35,102 nt of DNA from Bifidobacterium breve (GCA_945865605.1 CAMBEL010000015.1:1-35102), one strand, 5' to 3'; counted from the stretch's first letter, positions 9,464 to 17,648 are shown. Program-made: numbers and translations. The notes: a model not told the origin generated them from the sequence alone.

Positions 9464-10222
9464 TTGAAGGCGCGTGACATACTGCGCGTCTTGCGAAGAA
9501 TTCTTGGCGCCCTCATGCTTGTGCTTGCGCTCGGTGCCTGCCGGGTAGACGTTTTGATGCGCGTGGACCTGAAAGAGAATGGCAGCGGCGAGGTGACTGT
9601 CGGCATCGATCTTGATGCAGACGCGGTGAGAGCGGCGACGGTCGACGGTGGAACTCTTGACACCCGCGTGCGGTTGGACGGACTCGCTGAATCGGGGTGG
9701 GTGATATCTGGATGGAAGGAAACGGATAACGCCGGAGCTGCGCTCGAATTGAAGAAACCGTTCTCTAAACCTTCCGAAGTATCGGAGTGGATACGCGAGT
9801 TAAACGGACCTTCGGGCCCTATTCGCGATCTACGGGTCACGCGTGATGCAGGTCCTTTTCGTAGTGAGTGGTCGTTTCGGGTGGTGGCGGACAGGCGCGC
9901 GCTCGACCTTGCTATTTCGAAAGACCCAGAATTGGTAGCTCGTCTCACCAATGAACGTGTCGATGTAAAAGCCCTTGAGGAGTCGCTCGCCAAACAAGCG
10001 AATGATTCTCTCCATCTCCGGGTTACCGCCGTCTTGCCGAATGCAAAACCCAAGACGGTGTCCATATCGCAAGGCGATCGTGCTGTTGTGAAGGCGAGTT
10101 CTACTGATCTGGACTTCTCCCACGTAATCATGCTTGTCGTGGCAATGGTGGCGGCTGCTTTGGCGATCGTGCTCGTAATAAAAGGGGAATCGCGAACTCG
10201 CCAAGGTCGGGGGACCCTTTAG
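9464..10222 (+). CDS. LppM-like lipoprotein with C-terminal membrane anchor (DUF3153 type)
   Basis: This 252-residue protein has an N-terminal lipoprotein signal: basic segment RVLRR, a hydrophobic run, then lipobox LGAC with Cys26. A soluble domain rich in beta strands follows (MRVDLKENGSGEVTVGIDLD opens it). Near the C-terminus is a transmembrane helix (VIMLVVAMVAAALAIVLVI) ended by a basic tail. This double anchoring and the strand pattern match the mycobacterial LppM family as I remember it. The start is TTG 9464, since no ATG or GTG in frame gives a complete signal peptide. It lies 12 bp after the clpC stop and is probably co-transcribed. Its role is unknown; LppM has been linked to envelope lipoglycans in mycobacteria. 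Confidence 0.7.
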   Translation: MKARDILRVLRRILGALMLVLALGACRVDVLMRVDLKENGSGEVTVGIDLDADAVRAATVDGGTLDTRVRLDGLAESGWVISGWKETDNAGAALELKKPFSKPSEVSEWIRELNGPSGPIRDLRVTRDAGPFRSEWSFRVVADRRALDLAISKDPELVARLTNERVDVKALEESLAKQANDSLHLRVTAVLPNAKPKTVSISQGDRAVVKASSTDLDFSHVIMLVVAMVAAALAIVLVIKGESRTRQGRGTL

Positions 10223-10293
10223 GCGGGCGCTGCTTGAGGGGTCGCGGCTGTCTGGTCCCCGTAAACGTCGCACCCCCGGCGTAGGGTTACCAC

Positions 10294-11667
10294 ATGACCC
10301 GAACGCGTGTTCGTACCCGTGTTGTATTCGCCTGCACCAAATGCGGTGCGCAAGCGCCCAAGTGGCTAGGCCGCTGTGTTGAATGTGGGGCATGGAGCAC
10401 ACTCGTTGAGGAAACCTTCAATGACCCGTCTTCGGCAGTTCTACGGGTGGCGGGTGCCCCTGAAGATCAGCCGATCCCACTTGCTCAGGTAGATCCAAAC
10501 GCCGGAGCCGGGCGCCCGAGCGGGGTAGTTGAGCTCGACAGGGTCTTGGGTGGCGGGTTCGTTCGAGGTTCGGTCACGCTGCTTGCAGGGGAACCAGGGA
10601 TAGGGAAAAGCACCCTTGCCTTACAGGCGTTAGGAAGAATGGCCGAGTCAGGCTATCGATGTCTTCTGGTCAGTGCGGAGGAATCGAAGGAGCAGGTGCG
10701 GTTGCGTGCTGACCGCGTAGATGCACTCGCGTCCAATCTGCTTGTTGTGAGCGAAACATCCCTGCCCAATGTTCTCGCCCACATCGACGACGTCGTGCCC
10801 GATGTGCTGGTGATCGATTCCATTCAAACAATTGTTGATCCTGAGTTACCGGGCGGCGCGGGGTCGGTTGCTCAAGTTCGCGAGTGCGCGCAAAGTTTCG
10901 CGCGGGTCGCAAAGAAGACCGGCCTAATTGTGATCCTGGTTGGTCATGTCACGAAGGATGGATCGATTGCTGGTCCAAGGTCGTTGGAGCATCTGGTCGA
11001 TACCGTTCTTGCATTCGAGGGCGATAGGCATCACGCACTTCGAATGCTTTACCCGTTGAAGCATCGCTACGGCTCGACTAACGAGTTGGGAGTGTTCGAG
11101 ATGCGCGACGGTGGATTAGAAGATGTTCCCGATCCGTCGGCTCTATTTCTTGCCGACCGACGCGCTGAACTCACAGGTTCTATCGTCACGCCCATCCTTG
11201 AAGGAGGGCGTCCGCTACTAGTGGAAGTCCAAGCGTTGGTTGTACCTACTCAGGGAGATGCCCCACCGCGTCGCACAACCCAGGGCATCGACAGCGGCCG
11301 ATTGGCTCTCCTCCAGGCTGTGCTGGACCGAAAGGGAGACATCCGCATCGGATTTGCCGACGTATACGCGAGCGTCGCTGGCGGTGTGAGAGTTGTTGAT
11401 CCGGGCATAGATCTCGCGCTCACATTGGCGCTAGCGAGCGCGCACATGGGATGTTCTCTCCCTCCAGACTTTGTCGCCGTCGGCGAAATTGGTCTCGGCG
11501 GTGAAGTTCGGCTCGCATCCCAACATCCTCGGCGTTTGGCTGAAGCGGCTCGGCTCGGTTTCCGACATGCCATCGTTCCGATGTCGGCACCTGCGGTAGA
11601 AGGCATTGAGTCCATTCCGGTGCGCGCCATCGCCGAGGCACTCTCGATCACGGGTATGTATAACTAA
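10294..11667 (+). CDS. radA: DNA repair protein RadA (Sms)
   Basis: RadA is a RecA-related, DnaB-like ATPase that drives branch migration in recombinational repair. The 457 residues contain, in order, the C4 zinc finger (Cys14, Cys17, Cys28, Cys31), the Walker A motif GEPGIGKS near residue 98, the Walker B segment VLVIDSIQT, and the RadA-specific motif. The last reads KHRYG here, where most RadA proteins have KNRFG, a conservative change. The C-terminal half is a Lon-protease-like domain (GGVRVVDPGIDLALTLALAS and AVGEIGLGGEVR). disA follows 137 bp later; the radA-disA pair is conserved from Bacillus to mycobacteria, and RadA was reported to restrain DisA in M. smegmatis. Confidence 0.97.
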   Translation: MTRTRVRTRVVFACTKCGAQAPKWLGRCVECGAWSTLVEETFNDPSSAVLRVAGAPEDQPIPLAQVDPNAGAGRPSGVVELDRVLGGGFVRGSVTLLAGEPGIGKSTLALQALGRMAESGYRCLLVSAEESKEQVRLRADRVDALASNLLVVSETSLPNVLAHIDDVVPDVLVIDSIQTIVDPELPGGAGSVAQVRECAQSFARVAKKTGLIVILVGHVTKDGSIAGPRSLEHLVDTVLAFEGDRHHALRMLYPLKHRYGSTNELGVFEMRDGGLEDVPDPSALFLADRRAELTGSIVTPILEGGRPLLVEVQALVVPTQGDAPPRRTTQGIDSGRLALLQAVLDRKGDIRIGFADVYASVAGGVRVVDPGIDLALTLALASAHMGCSLPPDFVAVGEIGLGGEVRLASQHPRRLAEAARLGFRHAIVPMSAPAVEGIESIPVRAIAEALSITGMYN

Positions 11668-11707
11668 ATGAACGCCAGGTATGGCCCGATGAGCCGAGAC
11701 GGCATTG

Positions 11708-11717
11708 CCGGTACAAT
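11708..11717 (+). promoter_or_regulatory. putative promoter -10 region of disA (CCGGTACAAT)
   Basis: The 10-mer CCGGTACAAT lies in the radA-disA gap and contains TACAAT, a close match to a sigma-70-type -10 hexamer. The same 10-mer occurs upstream of carD at 14408-14417. No good -35 is visible at 16-18 bp spacing. A promoter here would give disA a leader of about 80 nt and transcription independent of radA. Confidence 0.4.
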
Positions 11718-11804
11718 ATTGGCGCAGTAATCGTGTCCCATATCACCGTTCGTACATGTTTCGCAGATCCCATAAACCGAGTGCGCGTAGACGCAGGAAG
11801 GTAA

Positions 11805-12884
11805 ATGCCGGTGGTTGCACCGCCTAGATCCGAAGCAATGCTTGCGGCAATGCGACTTGTCGCGCCCGGCCGTCCGGTACGAGAGGGTCTCGACCGAATT
11901 CTCCAAGCGAAGATGGGCGCGCTCATTGTTGTTGGTGACGGTCCCGAAGTATTGGCCTTGTGCTCGGGAGGGTTCCTTCTCGACGCAGAGTTCACTCCCC
12001 AGCGCCTATCAGAGTTGGCCAAGATGGACGGTGCGATGATCCTGTCGGCCGATTGCACCCGCATCGCCCGGGCCAATGTTCACCTCGTTCCAGATCCGAC
12101 TATTCCTACCGTTGAGACTGGCACAAGACACAGAACTGCTGAACGTGTGGCCAACCAGATAGATGCACCAGTAATCACCGTCTCTGAAGAATTGTCGTTG
12201 GTCGCGGTGCATCGACAAGGCATCAAGCGGACACTCGAGCCGGTTTCACGTGTGTTGTCTCGCGCGGACCAAGCGCTACAGATTCTTGAGCGATACAGGA
12301 ATCGCCTCGATGCAGTTAGCGGTGCGCTCTCTGCACTCGAAGTTGAAGACCTGGTGACATTGCGTGACGTGGCAAACGCATTGCAACGCGCGGAGATGGT
12401 GCGGCGAATTGCTGAGGAGATCGAGGAGTACGTCATAGAACTCGGTTCCGACGGGCGACTGATATTGATGCAACTTGAGGAACTAATGGGAGGTGTCGAG
12501 GATGACCGTCGACTCTTCGCGAAGGATTACTTCCTGGAGTCCGATGACTACGAATTACAAGATGTCACATCAGTCCTTTCGGGGCTGGACACCGAGTCAC
12601 TTCTCGACTTGCGATGCGTTGCCGAAGTGCTCCACCTGGGTCGGACAATCGACCTTGAAGTGGCAATACAACCGCGAGGCTATAGGCTGCTCCACAAGAT
12701 CCCCCGTCTTTCTGAGACCGTGGCCGAACATGTTGTAGAGCGATTCGGTTTTCTTCACAAGATCATGCGCGCCAGTGTCATGGATCTTGTCGAGGTCGAA
12801 GCGGTTGGCGATTCCCGCGCACGCGCAATCAAAGATGGCCTCACTCGGATAGCAGAGACTTCGATTCTTGAGCGTTACGTCTGA
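11805..12884 (+). CDS. disA: DNA integrity scanning diadenylate cyclase
   Basis: DisA makes c-di-AMP from two ATP and pauses at recombination intermediates. The 359-residue protein has the diadenylate cyclase domain with both active-site signatures: DGA in KMDGAMILS (about residue 74) and RHR in GTRHRTAERVA (108-110). A helical linker is followed by C-terminal helix-hairpin-helix DNA-binding segments (LDLVEVEAVGDSRARAIKDG). All catalytic residues appear intact, so it should be active. The chosen ATG at 11805 is preceded by AGGAAGG. It follows radA, as in many Gram-positive genomes. The gene probably has its own promoter in the 137 bp upstream. Confidence 0.97.
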   Translation: MPVVAPPRSEAMLAAMRLVAPGRPVREGLDRILQAKMGALIVVGDGPEVLALCSGGFLLDAEFTPQRLSELAKMDGAMILSADCTRIARANVHLVPDPTIPTVETGTRHRTAERVANQIDAPVITVSEELSLVAVHRQGIKRTLEPVSRVLSRADQALQILERYRNRLDAVSGALSALEVEDLVTLRDVANALQRAEMVRRIAEEIEEYVIELGSDGRLILMQLEELMGGVEDDRRLFAKDYFLESDDYELQDVTSVLSGLDTESLLDLRCVAEVLHLGRTIDLEVAIQPRGYRLLHKIPRLSETVAEHVVERFGFLHKIMRASVMDLVEVEAVGDSRARAIKDGLTRIAETSILERYV

Positions 12885-12904
12885 CGTCGTTCCGGCGATG
12901 TCCG

Positions 12905-13651
12905 ATGCGATACTTTCCGGTGATGGCTGCACTCGATAGAGGACCGCATGAGGTCGACGCAGGACGCATAAGGCTGTGTGGCGTTGATGGGCAAGAAGTA
13001 GACGCCATTCACGCTCGTCCGCTCGGTATGCCCACTCGCGGGGTTGTTTTGCACCCAGACATAATGGGCCTACGGCCTTTGTTCGATGATCTATGTCACC
13101 GTCTGGCAACACATGGGTTTGCAGTTTGCGCTCCCGAACCATTTGCGCGCCTTGATGGCCGCGAGTCGCTAGTGGCCGCTGAGCGCATGCAACACGTTGG
13201 TCAACTCGTGGACGAGATTCAGATTGGCGATCTGGAGCGAGCAGCAGACTTCCTCGTAGTTGAAGATGACGTCAACGTTGTGGCGATCATGGGTTTCTGC
13301 ATGGGTGGTATGTACGCGCTAAAAGCAGCCGCCACGGGGCGCTTTGATCGAGCTGTTGATTTTTACGGAATGATTACGGTCCCAGGAGGCTGGGTCGGTC
13401 CAGACCTAGCGGAACCATTGGAGATGGTTAGCGAGATGTGCCCGACACTCGCGATTATGGGTAGTGCCGATGCGTTCACTCCGGCGGCCGACGTCGCTGC
13501 ATTGCGCGCGGCCTGGCAGACCCGCAGTGACTGCGAGATTGTTGTTTATGACGATGCCGAACATGGATTTGTCCACGACCCAGATAGACCGGCTCATCGT
13601 TCAGATGATGCAGCAGACGCCTGGGCCCGCGTGCTGCAGTTTCTCGCCTGA
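12905..13651 (+). CDS. dienelactone hydrolase family protein
   Basis: This 248-residue alpha/beta hydrolase has a cysteine nucleophile: GFCMGG with Cys132. That is the signature of dienelactone hydrolases rather than serine hydrolases. The acid is likely Asp in MGSADAFTP and the base is His in DDAEHGFVHDP, completing a Cys-Asp-His triad. HPDIMGLRPLFDDLCHRLA matches the family's usual N-terminal segment. Two starts are possible, ATG 12905 or ATG 12923 (MAALDRG), and neither has a strong ribosome site. It starts about 20 bp after disA and converges on the Crp-like gene. The substrate is unknown. Carboxymethylenebutenolidase activity should not be assumed outside an aromatic-degradation cluster. 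Confidence 0.85.
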   Translation: MRYFPVMAALDRGPHEVDAGRIRLCGVDGQEVDAIHARPLGMPTRGVVLHPDIMGLRPLFDDLCHRLATHGFAVCAPEPFARLDGRESLVAAERMQHVGQLVDEIQIGDLERAADFLVVEDDVNVVAIMGFCMGGMYALKAAATGRFDRAVDFYGMITVPGGWVGPDLAEPLEMVSEMCPTLAIMGSADAFTPAADVAALRAAWQTRSDCEIVVYDDAEHGFVHDPDRPAHRSDDAADAWARVLQFLA

Positions 13652-13677
13652 ACAAAGCGGCGCGCTACTGGGGCTTT

Positions 13678-14343
13678 CTACTGAGACGCCCGCAACTCGA
13701 GTTGATCGCGGTCGATAATGCGATATCGGCTGCGGCCCGTGGGTGCAATCCAATTGAGACGCGTGAACATCGAGATCGCTTTATTGACTCGTTCGCGCGA
13801 AGCACCTACGAGGCTTGCGAGATCCTCTTGAGTCATTGGGAGTACAAACTCGTTTTCATCACCAGCAAGTTCGAGCAGCCTTTTGGCAGTTCTCGCTGGA
13901 ACGTCCAAGAAGATCGCATCGGCTAACGCCTCGTCTGTAGCCCGCAAACGTTGTGCCAGCAATCGCACGATCGGCCAAAGCGTGTCAGGCCTTGCCAAGA
14001 GACTGTTACGAACTTCGTCGTAAGCAACTGCAACAAGTTCTGAGTCGACTAGTGCGCGTGCGTCGGCGGATCTAGGTTCATCGTCGAACAGTCCAAGTTC
14101 TCCGAAGAGCCCCCCACTCTCCATGATCGCGACCATGGTTTCCCTGCCATCTATCGATCGAGCGGAGATCGCGATACGGCCTTCAAGCACGACGAATAGT
14201 TCACGGGAGTCGTCGCCCTGGGAGAAAAGTATTTCTCCCTTTTCGAGGGTCCGTCCCTCAGCTCGCTCCCTTAGCGAGTCGAGCATGTCTGCGGGTAGGG
14301 CCGCGAATAACTCTGTGGAGTCAAGCAGACGGCGATTGGGCAC
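13678..14343 (-). CDS. crp: Crp/Fnr family transcriptional regulator (GlxR/CRP-like)
   Basis: This is a global-regulator-type protein of 221 residues. The N-terminal cyclic-nucleotide-binding domain contains the phosphate-binding cassette FGELGLFDDEPRSADA, with the Glu and Arg that contact cAMP in CRP. The C-terminal winged helix has the recognition segment TQEDLASLVGASRERVNKAI, with the Arg-Glu-Arg pattern typical of CRP/GlxR DNA binding. No Cys cluster is present, so it is not an oxygen-sensing Fnr. By size and motifs it resembles actinobacterial GlxR and Rv3676. It is transcribed divergently from carD over a gap of about 117 bp and converges with the dienelactone-hydrolase gene. I see no perfect TGTGA-N6-TCACA site in that gap. 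Confidence 0.9.
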   Translation of the reverse strand: MPNRRLLDSTELFAALPADMLDSLRERAEGRTLEKGEILFSQGDDSRELFVVLEGRIAISARSIDGRETMVAIMESGGLFGELGLFDDEPRSADARALVDSELVAVAYDEVRNSLLARPDTLWPIVRLLAQRLRATDEALADAIFLDVPARTAKRLLELAGDENEFVLPMTQEDLASLVGASRERVNKAISMFTRLNWIAPTGRSRYRIIDRDQLELRASQ

Positions 14344-14407
14344 AAGGGCACACTACCTGGGCGAGGCGACCGAATATTGGGTAACGATTCCTCGCTGTCG
14401 CAAGGGT

Positions 14408-14417
14408 CCGGTACAAT
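14408..14417 (+). promoter_or_regulatory. putative promoter -10 region of carD (CCGGTACAAT)
   Basis: The TACAAT hexamer at 14412-14417 lies 44 bp before the carD ATG. The 10-mer CCGGTACAAT is identical to the one upstream of disA, which makes it a good candidate for the main -10 element of this genome. No convincing -35 is visible. Confidence 0.45.
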
Positions 14418-14460
14418 CCTTTTGCCTCGCCTCCCCCGGTGATTGCTCCCGAGGAGTTCC

Positions 14461-15207
14461 ATGCCTTTCGAAGTCGGTGACAAGGTTGTTTATCCCCACC
14501 ACGGGGCAGCAACTATTGAGAAACGCGAGAAGAAGACTGCCTTTGGCAAGCGCCAGGACTACCTGATATTGCGCCTCGCTTACGGTGATCTCACCCTCAT
14601 GGTCCCAGCCGACAACGCGGCCGAGATCGGCCTGCGCGATGTCATCAATGATGAAGAAGTAGAAGAGGTGTTCGCTGTCCTTCGCAAGAAGGAAGCGCGC
14701 ATGCCTACTAACTGGTCTCGACGATTCAAGAACCATGTCGAGAAGTTGAAGAGTGGCGACATCTACCAAGTGGCAGAAGTAGTGCGCAACCTGACTATCC
14801 GGGAGAACGACAAGGGGCTATCTGCGGGTGAAAAGCGGATGCTTGGCAAGGCTCGCCAGATTCTCGTTTCAGAACTTACTTTTGCGCTGAAGGTCGACGA
14901 GGGAGAGGCCGAGCAAAGGCTCGACGATGTCCTCGGCAAGGGCGAGGGAGCGACGATGATCGACTCCGACGCCGAGCCGTTGCGAGTACGGGAACCAGTC
15001 CCTAAGCCGTTGGTGCCGAAGAAGTCACCAGCCAAGAAGCCAGCCAAGGCCGCCGCCAAAAAGGCGCCAACCGCTAAAGCCCCCGCTAAGGCTCTCGCTA
15101 AAAAAGCCTTGAAAACGCCAGCCAAGGCCCCGGTGAAGAAAGCCGTTGTCAAGGCTGTCGCTAAGAAAGCTCCTGTTAAGGCAGTGAAGAAGCCCGGCAC
15201 CAAATGA
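14461..15207 (+). CDS. carD: CarD/CdnL RNA-polymerase-binding regulator with long basic C-terminal tail
   Basis: CarD binds the RNA polymerase beta subunit and stabilises open promoter complexes, mainly at rRNA and housekeeping promoters. Residues 1 to about 165 are the normal protein: the Tudor-like RNAP-interaction domain (MPFEVGDKVVYPHHGAATIE, YLILRLAYGDLTLMVPADNA) and the helical DNA-contacting domain (MPTNWSRRFKNHVEKLKSGD, LSAGEKRMLGKARQILVSEL). Mycobacterial CarD stops near residue 162. Here an acidic linker leads into a tail of about 64 residues (185-248) built almost only of Lys, Ala, Pro and Val in AKKAP-like repeats, about one third Lys, like histone H1 or HMGA tails. ATG 14461 is preceded by GAGGAG, which decides the start. 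Confidence 0.95.
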   Translation: MPFEVGDKVVYPHHGAATIEKREKKTAFGKRQDYLILRLAYGDLTLMVPADNAAEIGLRDVINDEEVEEVFAVLRKKEARMPTNWSRRFKNHVEKLKSGDIYQVAEVVRNLTIRENDKGLSAGEKRMLGKARQILVSELTFALKVDEGEAEQRLDDVLGKGEGATMIDSDAEPLRVREPVPKPLVPKKSPAKKPAKAAAKKAPTAKAPAKALAKKALKTPAKAPVKKAVVKAVAKKAPVKAVKKPGTK

Positions 15208-15259
15208 AGGGGGCGCGGCGCCTGATTCCCAAGGTCAAGGGAGTCGTCCAACGCGCCGA

Positions 15260-15280
15260 TTCTTAGGCGGTACCTAAGAA
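15260..15280. promoter_or_regulatory. perfect 8-bp inverted repeat before the PIN/TRAM gene
   Basis: TTCTTAGG-CGGTA-CCTAAGAA is an exact inverted repeat with a 5-nt spacer, ending where the ribosome site AAAGGGGAG begins, 13 bp before the ATG at 15294. There is no T-run after it, so it is more likely a protein operator or a 5'-leader hairpin controlling ribosome access than a terminator for carD. The binding factor is unknown. Confidence 0.5.
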
Positions 15281-15293
15281 AGGGGAGTGTGCA

Positions 15294-16376
15294 ATGTTCG
15301 TCGAGATTACGCGGTTGTTCACCGTTCTTGTATGTACCGCGGCCGGATTCATTATTGGAGCCGATATCTCCAGCGAAGGCCAGGTGGTCGCAGGTATCAG
15401 CGGCATTCTCGGTTGCCTTATCGGGTACCTCTCTGGGGGGTTGCTCGGTAGGTTGGTCGAGCGTGGGGTAGATGTAGTCGAGCGCAGGGTTGAGAGAGTC
15501 CCGATTTCGCAGGTGATCGCTGGCGCTGTGGGCGGAGGAATCGGCGCGATACTCGGCCTTGTGGTCGCGATTCCAGCCACGATTTATTTGCGACCACAAA
15601 TCGCATTGCCGATAGCAGGACTCGCGTTATGGCTGTTCATTTATACGGGCTTCCGTATTTGCTCGCACAAGAGCGAAGAATTGTTCGCAATCGCTGGCTT
15701 GTCGTCGAGCCCACTCGTACGCGCACGACCTTACGAAGATGCCGAAGGATGTCTTGTCGATTCTTCAGCGGTAATGGATGGTCAGTTGCTCGCACTCGCG
15801 CGTTCGGGACTTTTCCATGATGATCTTTTCGTGGCGCGTTTCATATTGGACGAACTGCAGGGAATGGCCGACTCGAAGGACGAGCGCGGACGTCGTGCGC
15901 GGAACGGACTAGAGACGATCGAAGTATTACGGAGCGAAACCTCGATCAGCGTCTATGTGCTCGATGACGCGTTACCGGAGATTCTTGAGGTCGACGCGAA
16001 GCTGATCTCTCTCGCAAAGCGGTTGAAACTTCGTTTACTAACAAATGATGTGAACCTCGCGAAGAACGCGGAGATACAGGGCGTACTCGCCGTGATCCCG
16101 CGCAAACTTGCAATGGACATGCAACCCGGTGTAGCCGCAGGAGAGAAGATTCGTGTTTCTCTCACGCAACAAGGACGCCATGAAGGCCAAGGGGTCGGGT
16201 ATCTCGACGATGGGTCGATGGTGGTAGCTAACGATGCAGCAGACCTCGTTGGGATGGGTGAGGTTGAGTTCGTGGTGTCGTCAATCGTGCCGACAAATGC
16301 CGGCCGCCTCGTGTTCGTGCGTAGGGAAGGTTCAGAGATCAAACCTGCTGACCCGCAGACGCTGGCTGAGGTTTGA
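15294..16376 (+). CDS. PIN/TRAM domain membrane protein (YacL-like)
   Basis: This 360-residue protein has three parts. The N-terminal 115 residues hold four hydrophobic helices, separated by a basic RLVERGVDVVERRVERVP loop. A PIN-type RNase domain follows (about 150-265), with conserved acids in CLVDSSAVMDGQ, the ILDELQGMADSKDERGRRA helix and LLTNDVNLAK. A TRAM RNA-binding domain lies at about 285-345 (GEKIRVSLTQQGRHEGQGVG). The same architecture is Bacillus YacL, found next to disA and ispD. It may be a membrane-anchored ribonuclease, but its substrate is unknown. The start is fixed by AAAGGGGAG eight bases upstream, just after a perfect palindrome. Confidence 0.92.
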   Translation: MFVEITRLFTVLVCTAAGFIIGADISSEGQVVAGISGILGCLIGYLSGGLLGRLVERGVDVVERRVERVPISQVIAGAVGGGIGAILGLVVAIPATIYLRPQIALPIAGLALWLFIYTGFRICSHKSEELFAIAGLSSSPLVRARPYEDAEGCLVDSSAVMDGQLLALARSGLFHDDLFVARFILDELQGMADSKDERGRRARNGLETIEVLRSETSISVYVLDDALPEILEVDAKLISLAKRLKLRLLTNDVNLAKNAEIQGVLAVIPRKLAMDMQPGVAAGEKIRVSLTQQGRHEGQGVGYLDDGSMVVANDAADLVGMGEVEFVVSSIVPTNAGRLVFVRREGSEIKPADPQTLAEV

Positions 16377-16420
16377 TCTCGACTTCCTCTAGTGGCCGTG
16401 ATTCGCGGCATCATTAAGGA

Positions 16421-17059
16421 GTGGAGACATGGGTGATCGTTGTAGGCGCTGGTTCCGGCACGCGTTTCGGTGGTCCTAAGCAGTTTCTCGATCTCGCTGG
16501 GGAACGCGTCATCGACCGGTGTGTTCGAATTGCTAGTGGTTGTGCCGCGGGTGTGGTGCTTGTGTTGCCCGAAGGTATTGAGTGGGATGGTCCGGCTGTA
16601 GCGCGGGTTGTGGCCGGGGGAGAAACGCGATCAGCCTCCGTGCGTGCAGGGCTCGCTTCTGTGCCAGACGACGCCGAGGTAATCGTCGTGCATGACGCAG
16701 CGCGTCCGCTTGCCACCTCTGCGTTGTACGAAGCGGTCATCGCAGCCGTAGAGCAGGGTTCCGATGGAGCCGTTCCGGCGTTGGCAGTGTCCGACACAGT
16801 TAAGCGAGTGCGGGGATCACAGGTGATGGCGACGATGCCGAGAGATGATCTTGTAACAGTTCAGACACCTCAAGCATTCCGGGCTGCCGCTTTTCGGCGA
16901 GCTCACACAGAAGGCGCCGAAGCAACCGACGATGCCGAATTGGTCGCAACGGGCGGTGGCGTGGTTGTGACTGTTCCTGGTGAGGAGGCCAACATGAAGA
17001 TCACAAATAAAGGTGACCTAACGCGCGCTGCTGCGCTGATTACAGGTGATCACCGATGA
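16421..17059 (+). CDS. ispD: 2-C-methyl-D-erythritol 4-phosphate cytidylyltransferase
   Basis: IspD transfers CMP from CTP to methylerythritol phosphate, the third step of the MEP isoprenoid route. The nucleotide-binding loop IVVGAGSGTRFGGPKQFLDL has the catalytic Arg and Lys. The VVHDAARPLAT and TVQTPQAFR segments are family hallmarks, and GEEANMKITNKGDL is the usual end. At about 212 residues it is slightly shorter than E. coli IspD. Two GTG starts compete. GTG 16421 sits directly on an AAGGAG, too close for it to serve as its ribosome site. GTG 16433 has GGAG six bases upstream, so the true protein may be four residues shorter. The stop overlaps ispF by 4 bp. Confidence 0.94.
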   Translation: METWVIVVGAGSGTRFGGPKQFLDLAGERVIDRCVRIASGCAAGVVLVLPEGIEWDGPAVARVVAGGETRSASVRAGLASVPDDAEVIVVHDAARPLATSALYEAVIAAVEQGSDGAVPALAVSDTVKRVRGSQVMATMPRDDLVTVQTPQAFRAAAFRRAHTEGAEATDDAELVATGGGVVVTVPGEEANMKITNKGDLTRAAALITGDHR

Positions 17060-17547
17060 TTCGGGTAGGGCTCGGGTTCGATGTGCACGCGTTCGGTGGC
17101 GATGGTCCCCTCGTATTGGGCGGGGTAACCATCGAAGGGACTGGCTTGGTCGGGCACTCCGACGCGGATGTCATCGCGCATGCTGTCGCCGACTCAATTC
17201 TTGGACCGGTCGGGCTCGGAGATATCGGAACGGTTTTCCCTGACAGCGACGATGCGCATCGGGGAGCGTCATCGATCGGATTGCTGGCGAAGGTCGCGGC
17301 AATGGTTGCATTCGAGGGTTGGTCGGTAGCCAACGTCGATGTGGTTGTAGCTGCAGAAGCGCCGCGTCTCGCGCCGCATATCGAGGAGATGGTCACCAAT
17401 TTGGCCACAGCGTTGTACGCGGCGCGAGATGGCAAGGGGTCATCTGTGATGGTGTCGGTTAAACCGAAAAAGGGCGAGGGTCTTGGCTTTGTAGGCCGTA
17501 CAGAGGGAATTGCCGCCTGGGCAGTAGCCCTCCTAGAGCACCCGTAG
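17056..17547 (+). CDS. ispF: 2-C-methyl-D-erythritol 2,4-cyclodiphosphate synthase
   Basis: IspF cyclises CDP-methylerythritol phosphate to the 2,4-cyclodiphosphate in the MEP pathway. It is a trimer with a zinc ion. The zinc ligands Asp9 and His11 are in GFDVHAF and the third is His in GHSDADVIAHAVADSILG. The DIGTVFPDSD segment and the closing GLGFVGRTEGIAAWAVALL, which resembles the family CMP-binding C-terminus, are both present. At 163 residues the length is normal. The ATG overlaps the ispD stop (ATGA), and ispD-ispF coupling is classic. Confidence 0.96.
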   Translation: MIRVGLGFDVHAFGGDGPLVLGGVTIEGTGLVGHSDADVIAHAVADSILGPVGLGDIGTVFPDSDDAHRGASSIGLLAKVAAMVAFEGWSVANVDVVVAAEAPRLAPHIEEMVTNLATALYAARDGKGSSVMVSVKPKKGEGLGFVGRTEGIAAWAVALLEHP

Positions 17548-17621
17548 ATCACCCTTAGGGCACCCCGCCCACGCCGATCCCAGACCTGGTTCCACCCCAC
17601 AACATCCATGTTCGTTTGTCG

Positions 17622-17648
17622 TGTACTGCACCGTGGCGGTGCGCTACA
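17622..17648 (+). terminator. hairpin in the ispF-cysS gap
   Basis: GCACCG-TGG-CGGTGC (17628-17642) is a perfect 6-bp stem with a 3-nt loop, extended by TGTA and TACA outside a 2x2 internal loop. It lies between the ispF stop and the cysS start. No T-run follows, so it is only a candidate terminator or leader structure. Confidence 0.35.

Noticed and set aside
9229-10131. 300-codon minus-strand open frame opposite clpC and the LppM-like gene
   Set aside because: It is Ser/Thr/Arg-rich, has no domain signature, and overlaps two well-supported genes, so it is a shadow frame of GC-biased codons.
15001-15204. Repeat-rich DNA at the carD 3' end as a tandem repeat or CRISPR-like array
   Set aside because: The units are irregular GCCAAG/AAGGCC words that encode the AKKAP tail. 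There is no fixed repeat-spacer pattern.
14763-15599. 278-codon minus-strand open frame opposite carD and the PIN/TRAM gene
   Set aside because: It is the mirror of the Lys/Ala-rich carD tail and conserved plus-strand genes. Its Ala/Thr/Phe-rich stretch is an artefact.
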